64,000 bases of DNA from Cyclaneusma minus (lineage: Eukaryota > Ascomycota > Leotiomycetes > Marthamycetales > Marthamycetaceae): the NCBI GenBank assembly GCA_037179335.1, contig JAKZHN010000040.1, positions 278,169 to 342,168 on the forward strand, written 5' to 3'. The translations under genes were made by a program, and so were the position numbers. Below, one piece after another: positions 21,703-33,045 of this stretch. Position 1 is the stretch's first letter. Each line of letters begins with the position of its first letter. The notes beneath the pieces are model-generated. The model saw only the letters and a program-made list of their open reading frames with translations. It did not search any database and was not told the DNA's origin.

Positions 21703-24005
21703 TTCATCAAGCATACATTCTGTTTCGGGCACATGGATGCTAAGAAAAAGCGGGCGTTTCAGCATATCTGCTGAAATCGCCAAGGGGCCCCCTTTATCCA
21801 AATGTTTTTTGGGGCTCCTAGAGCGACTAGCGGGAGCTTTGATATGTACGGTTGTACCAAGGCTCCGAATCTCTTTTTCTCACTTGTGCTACCTATCCCA
21901 CGCTTTGGCTGTCTCTGGGACTTTGGCGTTCGTGACAGGTTCCGATGGGGATCCAAAGCACGTCCGGCTGGCTGGCTGGATGGGGATCATGAAGAGCACA
22001 CAGGCGAGGAAGAGGTAGTTTCGGTGGCACAATTCAACAACTCCCCCAAAGCAAGTGTATATATACTCCACTCGGACGGATTGGCGGTGTGTGCATATAG
22101 ACTCACACCGCAAAGCTCTGTATTGTTTGCTTTTTAGAGTAGAATAGAAAATGCTGAAAGCTGAAAGCTGACTATGGCTAGATTGAACTGGGTTGGGGGG
22201 CGGTTCGGGAACGGGTTTAGTCTCTAGAGCACGTGTGAGCCACGGCATTTGATGTATCTGGATTTCCAAGATGTCTCTCAAGTCTGGGAAGTTAGGACCG
22301 CGTCTTCGATTTGGCTCCGGTTGCCTTCAACTCCTTGTCAGTTCTACTATCAGTCTATCACTCGTCGGTCAAACACGTTGCTGTTCTTCCGCCCAATGTT
22401 TTCTTGCTTTTCTGCGAAGTTGTGTTTCCCGCTTTTTCGTCCCAATTCACTTAGTCAATACAGAAACAGCATCGAGCATCCAGCCTTGACTCGATTATCA
22501 GTCAAACACTTGCATATGGGGACGGGAAGGTTGAAGGATGATTCCTTTTTTGGACATAGTCTCCGGGGCGAGAACGAAGAGTGGGGTATAGAGAAAAGGC
22601 TACAAATTCGGGAATAGGTATTAGGTATGTGCAGTATTGGTTAATCATGATCCTGGGCTTTCTTATACGAGTTTTGCCCGCAGCCCGCGCTAGGCGCCAG
22701 GACTTTTCCTTTTCGGCGCCATGAGCGGGTATTTCAGCAGCTGCAAACGTTACCGCTGGAGCCGTCTCGACTTTCAATTACGAAGGCGACACCGAGGACG
22801 ACTTCATCGGAGAGACCCGATCCGGGAAGGCGTGGCGTTCCTGTGCCGCTGTGGCGGAATTTAGGAACTGCACGGCATCTGCAATTGTGGATTTATCGTG
22901 ATGCTAGGCTTTCTTGTACGAGATTTGCCCGCATGCTTTTCTTTCTTGAGAGTTGAGCCGGGAGTTCTGAGTCTGATACATCGGACCACGAGGCTGTGGA
23001 AGGATGAGGGAACAGGTAGCTGCAGTATCGGTTTGTCATGTGAGGCTCTTTTGTAGAAAGCCTTGCTCGCTTCAGTGGCGTGTTTGACGTCGGATTTGCC
23101 GGTTTGGAAGCATGAAGGGCTGATTCATTGAAGGCGGCTTGGGGTACAGCTCCTAGCTTGGACCGGTGGACTGGCGGTTCGAAGTGACAGTCTACAGGTG
23201 CTGTCGAAACTTTTGAATTGGCACTAGACTGACATGGATGATAGATTCGAATGAGTCTGGATTACTCTAGCAGATTGGCGGCTCCGAATCGGCGATAATA
23301 TTAATCTGATATATCTGCGGTTGGAATATAGCCGTATGCGGTGTAAGGTATGATTCTGAGTACACAGTTCCCCCACAACGTCGGTTAGTTAGTAAGCGAT
23401 GCCATGCAGCAACATCTCCAGCATTACTAGGTACTGTTCCTCCTGGCGGGATTGGATGTAACATTCCATAATGTTGTGACACTCCTTAGTTTACCTTGCC
23501 ACGTGCTTACCGGCCACGACAGCCAAGCTTAGCTTAAGCCTTGGGCGGGACCGGCGGTCTAGCCTACGCCCTGCATTTGACTAGACCCTGGAGCTCTACG
23601 ATGTCTAGTAACTCGAAGAATAATCTGCATACCTTATCGTATCGGGATGTCTCAGCGCCCTACACGGTCCGTTGATGTCTTCGGAACTCTTACCCAATCA
23701 CCGGCGGCCATGAGCACACATACTCGTACCGGCCAAGCTGTCACGGCAGAATTCAGCGGAGCGATCCTGCACACTGACACAAAACGGGAAATCCGAACAT
23801 CTTCTGAGAGTAGGGTACTTAGATTTTGTTGCGAGGTTGTGATAGCTAGGCTCCCACACCTTGAAAGCAGGGTGAACGGTATAGGAACCTCTGTGACGTA
23901 CCTAGCTATGGTTATAAGTGTAGACTCTCCCCGCATTCCTCCTTCAATGAACTGTGCTACCTATCAGTTTGGCCAGTAGTTCTCTTTGGCGATACTCACC
24001 TCAAG
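21703..24005. other. Intergenic region with degenerate direct repeats, no supported gene
   Basis: About 2.3 kb. The stretch 22620-23100 carries three related segments around GGCTTTCTTRTACGAGWTTTGCCCGC (listed separately). Frames in the region have no protein-like composition. The last few hundred bases precede the P450. Confidence 0.45.
22620..23100 (+). repeat. Three diverged direct repeats around GGCTTTCTTRTACGAG
   Basis: Similar segments at about 22632-22690, 22870-22935 and 23020-23080. Each starts GCARTATTGGTT-like, has ATCRTGATNC(T/C)NGGCTTTCTT, then ACGAGNTTTGCCCGC or a decayed form of it. The third copy is the most diverged. Confidence 0.5.
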
Positions 24006-25670
24006 ATGCCAACATTTGCGTTCCTGTCGCAGCTTCTTGCTTCTGTTTCCGTCATATTCGTATCTTATACACTATGGTTGTACTTCAGATCTCCTCTCAA
24101 GAACATTCCCGGCCCGTTCCCCGCCAAGTTCACAGACCTCTGGCGTCTCTTAAACGTTCTTGAAGGTCGAGCTGAACTTACCCATCGTTTTCTCCACGAG
24201 AAGTATGGCCAGGTCGTGAGGCTTGGTCCCAACTTTGTCAGCTTGGGCGACCCGGCACTTATCCGCGTTATCTATAATTCGAAGGGCACCTTCCTGAAGG
24301 TATGTCGTAGACTCGTAGTTTGAAGTATTTCTAGCAGCAAAATATCAAGTCAGAACTAACAGGAATTTTACACAGAGCGCAATGTACAACGTCAATGATG
24401 CGAAAGTCGGGAAGGATATTATTCACAATATGTTCAGCACAAGGAGTAACGAAGTCCATGACAAAATGCTTCGTCCGGTCAAGACGGTGTGGGGTATGGG
24501 CATCATGACGGAACTCGAACCACGCATAAACGATACCATAGATGGTCTCCTCGAGCGACTCGACGAACTATTTGTTGATGGGCCGAATGCCGGGACTACA
24601 TGTGATATGGAAGACTGGCTTGTCTATTTTGCATGGGATTCCATTGCACAGCTGAGCTTCGGGAAGTCCATGGACTTCATGAAAGAAGGCCGCGATCACT
24701 CTGGATTCCTTTTTGAGGCCGACCAAACTCTGGACTACTTCTCCGTTATCATGCAAATGCCTTGGCTGGACAAGTGGCTTGCAAAGAATCCAGTGAAACC
24801 TATTGGAATGAAATGGCAGGGCAACGTGGTCCAGTTCTGTGTAGAGAGAGTCATGGAACGAAAAGCCACTGGACCGAAACAACCTGGCCAGATTGAGGAT
24901 ATGCTTGACTATCTCTTCGACGCCCAGAAATCGAATCAAGACCTGGTAACCGACAAATCAATCATCGACGCCATGATCCTGAATATCCTTGCTGGTGCTC
25001 ATACGACCGCAATCGCCTTGGAGGCGATTGTGTACTTTGTTCTGAAGAATCCGAGAGTACACCGAAAACTCCAAGAAGAGATCGAAGCTTCGGGCTTGAA
25101 GTTTCCCTTCAATTATCAAAGCACAACGAAGCTTCCGTACCTGGACGCCGTGATTAGAGAGTCCAGAAGAGTGCACTGTCCAGTGGGTCTTTGCATGGAA
25201 CGGATCGTCCCCGAAAGCGGTCTCACTCTGGCCAACGGAGCTATCCTCCCTCCTGGGACAATTGTTGGAATGAGCCCCTGGGTCGTGCATCAGAATAAGG
25301 AGGTATACGGTGAGGATGCGAGCGCTTTCAAGCCAGAGCGTTGGCTTCGGTACGAGGATGAACCAGAGCGCGGGTACGAATCTCGTGTCTCTGCGATGAG
25401 ACAGACCGATTTGAGCTTTGGTTCTGGCAACAGAGTCTGCGTGGGGAAGAATGTTGCTATGGTAGAGACGTTCAAGCTCGTGGCTACTTTATTTGCTACT
25501 TATGACGTGAGTCCCATATCCCTGATTGTTATTCCGGAGATACTGATTTTTCGCACTAGATGAGTCTTGTGGACCCGAAGAAGGAGTGGAAGGTAAAGAA
25601 TTCCTGGTTTGTGAGACAAACTGGGATCCGAGTAAAAATGCAGAAAAGGATGTCTGCGGCAAAGGTTTGA
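24006..25670 (+). CDS. Cytochrome P450 monooxygenase
   Basis: Heme-thiolate monooxygenase, probably anchored in the ER and acting in secondary metabolism or detoxification. Three exons (24006-24299, 24376-25506, 25560-25670) give 511 residues, the usual length. A hydrophobic N-terminal anchor is followed by the proline hinge NIPGPFPAKF. I see the I-helix AGAHTT near 305, the ExxR motif ESRR near 360, PERW near 415 and the heme loop FGSGNRVCVG near 445 with its cysteine. All key residues are intact. The general look is close to the pisatin-demethylase-like group of filamentous fungi, but I cannot give a CYP family. The O-methyltransferase gene follows 840 bases downstream on the same strand. 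Confidence 0.93.
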
Positions 25671-26508
25671 TGAAGTAGTTGCCAGGATTTCGCAAATTAA
25701 TAGTAGAAAACTGATGATGGCAGAGTAAAAGAAAGGGCAGTTGTGAAGCTTGAGATGGGCTAGGAGTGAGAGTTCTGAATATTCTTATCATACATCCTGC
25801 TGACCTGGGGGCGTATGGAAATTTCTTGATAGCAAATTTTGAGGCACGATGAACCCTTTGCCAAATCAAGATGGCTATTTGCTAAAGATGTGGAAGGATT
25901 TCGGTCAACCACAGCATATATACCAATCGAAGCTTGTCCAGCTGCTACTTCATCAATGCTTATTCTCCTTCAACGGATCAGGTTTTCGCTGGTTTCGAAC
26001 TGCCAATACAAACTCTTTCAGAGCCGATTGGTGGACCGACAATCAGGACTATTGTGTCAGTGTGCTTTGACCCAATTTAGCTCGGGCCCTTACGCTTCCG
26101 AAACCACGGAGGGGATGTTGGCAAGCCTTCCAAAGAAACCAACATCGCAATAGATTACATACTTCTGAGAAAGACGATCTACTTCCGCCCCACGTTCAAT
26201 GTTGGTAGATCCCTCATCCGAAACATCCAACTAGAACCCTGCTCTAAGCGCTTCCCCTCAGAGCGAGATGTTGGCTGACGGACTGTACATAAATTGACAT
26301 TCTCAATAAAGAGAGTATTTCTCCAGTTATGGTGAAATATCCCAATTACCAATGACTTTCATGAGTGTTGCAGTAACCATTTGACATCAACCGCCCGTCC
26401 TAATCCCAAAACTACCGGCTCTCCAGTATCTTCTACTTGCACCTTGCATCGCCGTACTTACTCACTCAGATTCTAGTTCCTCGTTCAGAAGATCTGGGGA
26501 TTGCGATC
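25671..26508. promoter_or_regulatory. Intergenic region between P450 and O-methyltransferase
   Basis: About 840 bases between two co-oriented genes. No gene or repeat is supported here. Confidence 0.35.
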
Positions 26509-27953
26509 ATGACTTCTTTACCATCACCCCACGAGCTCACAAACAACCTCGAGGCTGCGGCCCACGAGTTGTCAAGTGGTTCGTATGCTACATCGGACAC
26601 TGACCGACAGAGGCTTCTAGGAGCGGCAAAAGCGTTGGTTGAGCAGCTCGAGGGCCCCGAATTGGGTATTTGGCGAGTCATATTCGGTGTAAGTGTCCTG
26701 TCCTGTCATTGACTGTTTTGCCAGATCAGAGGCTTTTCTAACGCTGTTGACTATTGCAGGGTCAGGCACAAGCCACGCTCATGGCTGCATACGAGATTGG
26801 AATCTTCCAAGCCTTTGATGCTAACATACCAGCCAGAACGGCAGCGACTCTCGCCGAGACGACCGGAGCGGAGGAACTCCTGATTGGTAACGATTTCCAT
26901 CTCCACGCCCCGGTCTTTCCTTCTCCAAATACTAACTATATGAAAAGTACGCATTATGCGCGCCCTTGTGTGTACAGGAATCTTTCGGGAGATTGGCGAG
27001 AATACCTACGCACACAATGAGCGATCGAAGATGTTCACGAATCCCAGTTTTCGGACAGATGTGGGCGGACTGTAAGTATTTCTTGCGCCTGAGGTATTTC
27101 TGAGGATTTCTAATGGATACTTGCAAAGAGCCGAGACATTCTGCGACGCTATACCGAAGCTTCCTTCGTATCTACGTAGTATCTCCCTGAGGAACCCTGT
27201 ACTAGCCCAGGGTAGCCTGCTCCAGTATGCCCACCAGACCGAACTGTCGTTCTTCGAATGGCTTCATCAACATCCAGACAGACTGGAGAAGTTCAGTGCT
27301 TTCAACGCAGCATCTGGTGCTATGAGTCGCAACGAGGCGGCTACTACCGTTGCTCGATTGCTGCCTCCTGATGACGACACTCAAGATGCAAACCAGGTCT
27401 TGATTGTCGATGTTGGCTGCGGAAGCGGGAAAATTCTTGAGGCCGCGAAGACCTTGCGACCAAACTTGGCCGGGAGAATGGTGGCACAAGATTTGAAGGG
27501 AGAGATTGAAATGCGTGAGCCATCAGATGTCGAAGGAATGGTCCATGATTTCTTCACGCCACAACCGATCCAAGGTATGTCCATGTTGCCCTTTTGGTCG
27601 TCTGGAGAACCACTAGTTGAGATGTCTTTCGTTCACCAGGTGCAAACATCTATTTCTTCCGCCACATCTTCCACGATTTTCCCGACTCTGCTTGCCTACG
27701 CATTCTTCAGAACACTATCCCCGCACTCGCAAGGCAGAGCTCGAAGATTATCATCATGAACATTATTCTGCCCAACACAGGGGCGTCACTGTTCGGGGCC
27801 CTGCTAGACATTACCATGATGCCTCTATCCAGTATGGAGAGAACAGAACGGCAGTGGCGGGACTTGATTCAGGCCGCAGGACTGAAGGTTGTGAGCATAG
27901 AGAGCATTGGGAGCGGGGAGCACGCAGGAGTTATTATTGCTTCTTTGGATTGA
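26509..27953 (+). CDS. SAM-dependent O-methyltransferase
   Basis: Class I O-methyltransferase of the plant/fungal type (dimerisation domain plus Rossmann domain), methylating a hydroxyl of a small molecule. Five exons: 26509-26688, 26760-26886, 26948-27071, 27129-27574 and 27640-27953, 396 residues. All four introns have GT donors and AG acceptors and keep the frame. The N-terminal winged-helix part runs through EIGIFQAFDANIP and RIMRALVCTGIF. The SAM motif VDVGCGSGK is near 236. The segment FFRHIFHDFPD near 300 carries the His where the catalytic base of this family sits. An in-frame Met at 26437 is an alternative start. Placement just behind a P450 suggests a shared pathway; no polyketide synthase, NRPS or terpene synthase is in the window. 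Confidence 0.88.
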
Positions 27954-28062
27954 GAGGTGGAGAGAAGTGGATTCCCTCCGTGCTACAGCAAAGTTTCAAG
28001 CTATTTCGCCATCTCGCCCTTCTCGGCGTTATTTTAACCATTCATTTGACTCCCTAGTCATT

Positions 28063-29645
28063 TCATCCCTCGTTTTCTAGAACCTTCGGCGAGTCCCGCA
28101 ACTCCCGAGAACAGTATTTGGAATTTCGAACTGGGTACACGTTGATTTTCTCAAGTGTAGCATTTGACGATGGCCGTTTCTCGCATATTATGTTTGTCAG
28201 TTCCACAGATCTCAGCCCATCCCACCAGCCATGAGCCTTTTTCAATCTTTCGAGTAGTATCTGGAATGTTTCATCGTTCATCTTGGCGATTGCCCAGTTG
28301 CAACTGTTACCACTAGTCGACAGTGACATTGGAAGTAAGGCGATGAAAGACAGTCCAAAAAGCTGTGAGATAGCAATCCCACGTTTTCCCGCGTTCATCC
28401 AATGTCTGATAACCTCCTTCTTCTTCATCCACTCTGGTGTCCCCAGACCGAACGATTTGCTCGCGATCGACCGGTAAAGATTACTCGTTTCCTTTTTCTT
28501 GCCACCCGTCCATGCCACCAACGTCTCTGCAAACTGGAGCAAGTACCAGCGCGTCACTATCGTGGCCCGCATTTCGTTGCTCTCGAGATCGTCCATTGCC
28601 TTTGAGTAGAGCACTGCAGCATCAAAACCTCCTCCATTTGTATCAGCCAGTCTGTTTTGCTGTGGGATCTTATACTTCAGACAACCTAAAAGCTTCCGCG
28701 AATGCATCCGGACTAGCCCAAATCATTACTAGCTCCGACACGGTTGCGACTTCTATTTCATCCAACACCCGAGTTTTCTTGGACACAGTGATTGAAGTTT
28801 TCGATACTTTCGCGTACATGGACTGAACTGGAATAATGGGACCATTGGGGTCCTGATTCGAAGGGTTTGCCTCCATTGACTTTAGTACGGCGTCAATGTC
28901 CACAGGGGGCCGGCGCAGAGAAGCCCTGGGCTGAATGACAGGTTGAACAGGGGCGACAGGGGCGATAGGCGCTGGATTAACGATAGCCGTCATCTTTTGG
29001 CGCTTTCTAGCCGGGCCTCCGAGGCTTTCCTTTGCTGCGGGCTCTCCTCTGCTTTACGCTTTTGCGGTTCGGGGTCGATGCCGTAAGCGAGACTGCCAGT
29101 CACAGGAGCTTTGAGCTGCTGCTGCTCGTTTATTGTTACGTGACTGTGAGTCTCAAAAGCATTGAGCTGGCCGTTGGCTATAGTATTGCTCTGCTGATTG
29201 GACTTTGGATGTTGAGGCATTGGGACAGTGGATTTACTTAGATGCCTGGGCTGCTGAGGATCTGACTTCAGATATTGGGCAATCAGGGGTATTGCGGACG
29301 CCGAACCGTCAGAAAACAAGCCGCAGGCCAAAATCGAGAGCGAGAGGACTTACCAGGTACACAGAGAGCCATGAGACGCTCCAACTTCTTTCCTTCCACG
29401 CCTTTCGAGACAAGCGACTGCTGGAACTCCAGGATTCCCCGCGAGAAGTCTTGGGCCTGGTTCACCCAGATTTCCTCGTCGACTTGGCCATGGAGATGAT
29501 CGAGGCCTGAGCCGGCGTGCACTTGAATCGAGCCAGCACCGTAGTCTGTGGTGGTCGGAGACGCCATCCGCTCGCGGCCTTGGTGATTCTCTGGCGGTGG
29601 AGGAGAACCTGATTCAGAATCTGGGCGACTCTGAACCGAGCACAT
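28063..29645 (-). pseudogene. Unrecognised protein gene, apparently broken
   Basis: On the minus strand three protein-like segments follow each other in different frames. Segment 1 (from Met at 29645) ends at a good donor GTAAGT near 29352. Segment 2 (about 29330-28990) has QYLKSDPQQPRHL and a K/R/E/Q-rich end. At about 29010 the sense seems to move to another frame (RKRQKMTAIVNPAPIAP), which stops near 28670. A third frame then runs to 28063 with W- and K-rich content (TRWYLLQFAETLVAW, WMKKKEVIRHWMNAG). The first junction needs an intron of ordinary type. The next two have no room for an intron of normal size, so frameshifts are likely. I recognise no domain. Confidence 0.4.
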
Positions 29646-30358
29646 GGCGTGGAATTGCTGGCTTCGAGGTGAGGCTGCTGGTATGGGTGGTTTGAACGAA
29701 CTGATTTGGTCTTTAGGTCACCCGCGGCATACTTGTAAGGCAGAAGCTGGAAATGAAGGTGCCGTAAAATTTACTGCTCGCAGCAGCTGCGGTGGTGAAA
29801 AGAGATGGAGGAGCATGAGAGAGACCCAAGGAATACGAATGACATCTGGGTGGGTACAGCCGGCCAAGCTGCGTTGTCTTGTGCAAGTGTGCAAGTTGCC
29901 GAAGATACCTCCGTCCGAATATTTTTTTACGGAACCCGCTAACGAACTTGCGGGTAAAATTAGTTTTAAACTCGCGGATGCCGTGCACGTGAGTTGTGGT
30001 TTAGGAGCGAGTCACGGGACACTGCATCTGAGGCCGTTTGCACTCACAGCAAACACCAAAAGCGTAGGCGAAGGAGCCAGAGAACTTCCATCTTCTTGCA
30101 CACAACTCCTTGCTCGCTTGCAAAGAAAGCTTAATTTCTGCAAGATTTCTCCCCTTCCAGCATTCTGGCAAATTCTCCGCTCCAGCCCATCGCGTATCAC
30201 CCGCTGATAGATCGGAGCATTTGGTATGCTGGACCGCAACCATGACAGCCGCACCATCGACCTATTTCGTTTTCAACTCTCATAATGCTTTCTCCATACC
30301 TGCATGACAGTAGAAACCACGAGTCTTCAAGTCATCTCTAGACACTTCCCACTCCTCC
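29646..30358. other. Intergenic region between two minus-strand accessory genes
   Basis: About 0.7 kb. An inverted repeat ACCCGC..GCGGGT near 29935-29956 is visible. Part of 30280-30358 probably belongs to the shifted 3' end of the next gene. Otherwise nothing is supported. Confidence 0.35.
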
Positions 30359-31516
30359 TCATAGAAACGCTTCTTTTCCCAGCATACACGGAAGATCGGC
30401 TTTGTAGGAAACCCATTGGCGAAGATATTGATTGTATCTGGCTCGGCAAACTCGACGAATAAACTCCTTGCAGTCGTCACACATGTATATCTGGCTGATA
30501 TAGATATCACAGCTCTCCAAATTCGGGGAGTCTTCACATCGTTTGAGTACGCAGCGGTATTCTGCCCACGCAAGGGCCCTTTGCCACTTCAAAAAAGCGA
30601 CTACGAGCTGCTTCTCCACATGAGAGGCATAGAAACTTCCCTCTTCAGTTCCGTCGCTAATGTGTGGGTCGAGGACGTGTCCTACGCTGGCGCAGAGATT
30701 CTTCACCTTCTTCGTGTATGCATTCGAATCAAGCACCCAAAGTTCATTTCCATCCTCCAGCTGGGCGCCCTTTGACCACCCGCTGATAGCGACCATGGTC
30801 TTGCACACAGGGCCGCGATCCAAAAAGCCTACTGTTCTGGAATCGTGGAAAAGTCGTATTTGGTGCTGCTTCCGGCCGTTTGAAGTTGTAAGGAGGCTTA
30901 ATTTCATTATTGTCGCGCGCTCTATCATACTCGGCTGCGACACTCTCGAGAATTCGACAGATAGTAAGTCGCCAGGCGGCCGCACAGAAGCGTAAGTCGA
31001 CTCCCTTTTGAGGATTGTCGTCGTGTCGAGTACGGATCTATCATGAGTCGGGGATACTGGAACTTCGGGGGTTGAGGCATCTTTGAATTTTTCTGAAGTC
31101 TTCCCAGTGGGGCTTCCAGATGTTGAGGATGTGGGGAGTGAAGATGTCAAGGGTGTCGATGAGACGGGTAAAGATGTGATTGGCGAAGATCTGAAGCTTG
31201 AATATTTGGAGGGCGAGGATGTGATGGGCGAAGGCTTTGGTGGTGAAGATGTGGGCGTGAATGTGAAACTCGACGATATGGAGGGTAAAGACGTGGTGGG
31301 TGAAGATTTTGGTTGTGAAGATGTGGATGTGAATGTGAAACTCGACGATACAAAGGCTGCAAACGTCTCGGCTTCAGATTTTCCTGGGGTTGAAGACATG
31401 TGTGCTGATCGGGGATTTAGGACGTCGATGTTTTCCTGGTGCGAGGTTTGGGTCCTATGGAAAGCAGGATGAATCTTATGGATGGTAGGATTGTTGAATA
31501 GGTACCGACAACACAA
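30359..31516 (-). CDS. S/T/P-rich protein with deaminase-like C-terminal domain, frame disturbed
   Basis: 385 residues as read, one exon; a start at the internal Met 31399 is also plausible. Residues about 40-145 are low-complexity S/T/P with near-repeats (SSSFTFTSTSSQPK, SSSFTFTPTSSPPK). The C-terminal part has a zinc-deaminase-like arrangement: H-V-E at about 297 in YASHVEKQL and C-D-D-C at about 346. The order H-x-E then C-x2-C fits the nucleotide/nucleic-acid deaminase fold, for example DYW-like fungal members; the exact family is an inference. Just after the second motif (about 30450) the current frame becomes uninformative, while the neighbouring frame stays protein-like down to a stop at 30280. 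So a one-base shift or sequence error is likely there. Function and activity are unknown. Confidence 0.5.
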   Translation of the reverse strand: MCCRYLFNNPTIHKIHPAFHRTQTSHQENIDVLNPRSAHMSSTPGKSEAETFAAFVSSSFTFTSTSSQPKSSPTTSLPSISSSFTFTPTSSPPKPSPITSSPSKYSSFRSSPITSLPVSSTPLTSSLPTSSTSGSPTGKTSEKFKDASTPEVPVSPTHDRSVLDTTTILKRESTYASVRPPGDLLSVEFSRVSQPSMIERATIMKLSLLTTSNGRKQHQIRLFHDSRTVGFLDRGPVCKTMVAISGWSKGAQLEDGNELWVLDSNAYTKKVKNLCASVGHVLDPHISDGTEEGSFYASHVEKQLVVAFLKWQRALAWAEYRCVLKRCEDSPNLESCDIYISQIYMCDDCKEFIRRVCRARYNQYLRQWVSYKADLPCMLGKEAFL

Positions 31517-32736
31517 GCTTGCTCCGACGAGAAAATAACAGATGGACGGAAAAGGACGAGATAAGAGGGAAAGGATGGCAGGAGAATCATGCCACCACTT
31601 GAAGGTGTGAAGGTGTGAAATAAGCTAGCGGAGCGGAAGCGGAAAGGCTAAATTGTTGCTTAAGGTAACTCCCAACAGCACATCTCACATGTACAGGCCA
31701 GGCCAATCAGTGGTGCTGCAAAGCAAACCAATATCTCACGCCGGGTTTGGGGTGTACCGCTTTGTTGAATGTCATCGAGCTTCATCGAGTGACGAGCTCC
31801 AGATTAGGCTGTGAGCAGTAGCAGGAAAACTACCAGGTACCTTACTCGCTTCTACAACATCGAAATATCTACTGGTTTCCGAAGCAAACGACATATCTTT
31901 ATTCTCTAATGCCTTTCCCGATACCGAAATATTACTACCGGCGCCGGGACGGCGAAAGCAAGTATTTCATGCCCATTCCCTTGACTTGCCAGCGCGTGAA
32001 CCCACCCCCACGAGGACTCGTAATCCTCTTCAAATACAAATACTTTGAAAAGCCCTTGTAACAGCCGAGGTCAAATATTGGAAAGTGGTGTGATGTTTTG
32101 GTATATTTCGTGGGGGTGGTGATTCTGAAAGGAAGGTCAGGGCGAAGGGGGCCTCGTGTGAAGGAAACCGGAGACGAGACAAAGAAAACAGCTTTGACAG
32201 CTTGGAGCTGAGAGCTTTGCGCATGTGAAACTTAAGTATTTATTGGGGGCATGGCCTCGATACGTGACGATGGTGCCAGACTGTCGGTACTGCTGAATTA
32301 ACTTGTGACTGTTGTATTTGGAATTATTTGGAGTTGATGTGAGGATGGTTTGTGTATAAGTATGTTGCTTTTCGTCTCAAGCTTGAGATGCCTCTGCTTT
32401 CCTGCCTTCAGCCATGTATTGGATCTACTGAAATCGATCCAAACCGTGCGAGAAACTCAAGCGCCTTCACTTAAGCAACCTCGCCCAACTTCACCCAAGC
32501 GATTTCACTTAAGAAACTCACCTAATCCACAACTTCACACACATGACACTCACACTGGACCTCCACCTCAAAAGACCCACCACCTCCGAAATCACCATCC
32601 ACCTCACCTTCACCTCACCACTCAAATCAATCATCATCAGCCGCCTCACCCACTCACCCATCATCTCTCTCCCCCCACCCACACCCACAAACTCCCCCAG
32701 GCCCCAAACTCCAAAGCCTCCACCTCAGACCGCACA
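31517..32736. other. Intergenic region, no supported gene
   Basis: About 1.2 kb. The last 250 bases (about 32500-32736) are strongly C- and A-rich (CACC, CTCACC), typical of a fungal promoter/leader for the small gene that follows. No repeat or RNA gene is visible. Confidence 0.4.
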
Positions 32737-33045
32737 ATGCTCATCACCATCCTCCTCTACATCCTCGCCGGCGCCTGCATCCTAAACTGCGCCACCGAAA
32801 CCATCTCCGACCTTCACACCCCCTCTTCTGAATCTTCTGAATCCATCCGCCCAATCAACGCCACCAACTCTCACAATCCCAATTCCAAGTCCAAGTCCCA
32901 GGCCAAATCCAAGTCTGGCAAGAACAAAAAAGACAAAAAGCATTTCGAGAAATCGAAGCTACTATACGAAGAAGAAACTTGTCCCTTCGGCTGTCATGAC
33001 AAATGCGCCTGTACGCAAAATAAACACGGGCGGGCGCAGGCCTAG
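32737..33045 (+). CDS. Candidate small secreted or membrane-anchored protein
   Basis: 102 residues. The N-terminus MLITILLYILAGACILNC is hydrophobic enough to be a signal peptide or anchor. The middle is S/N/K rich with a lysine block (SGKNKKDKKHFEKSK). The C-terminus has four close cysteines (CPFGCHDKCACTQN, pattern C-x3-C-x3-C-x-C). Small size, leader and C-terminal cysteines resemble effector-like proteins, but the K-rich middle is unusual for one. The frame is open further upstream (to 32350); I chose this Met because the leader follows directly. It could also be a chance frame. Confidence 0.4.
   Translation: MLITILLYILAGACILNCATETISDLHTPSSESSESIRPINATNSHNPNSKSKSQAKSKSGKNKKDKKHFEKSKLLYEEETCPFGCHDKCACTQNKHGRAQA

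Noticed and set aside
30001..30243. 80-codon minus-strand frame with several cysteines
   Set aside because: No leader, no homolog in mind, and it lies in a region with several equal-length frames.
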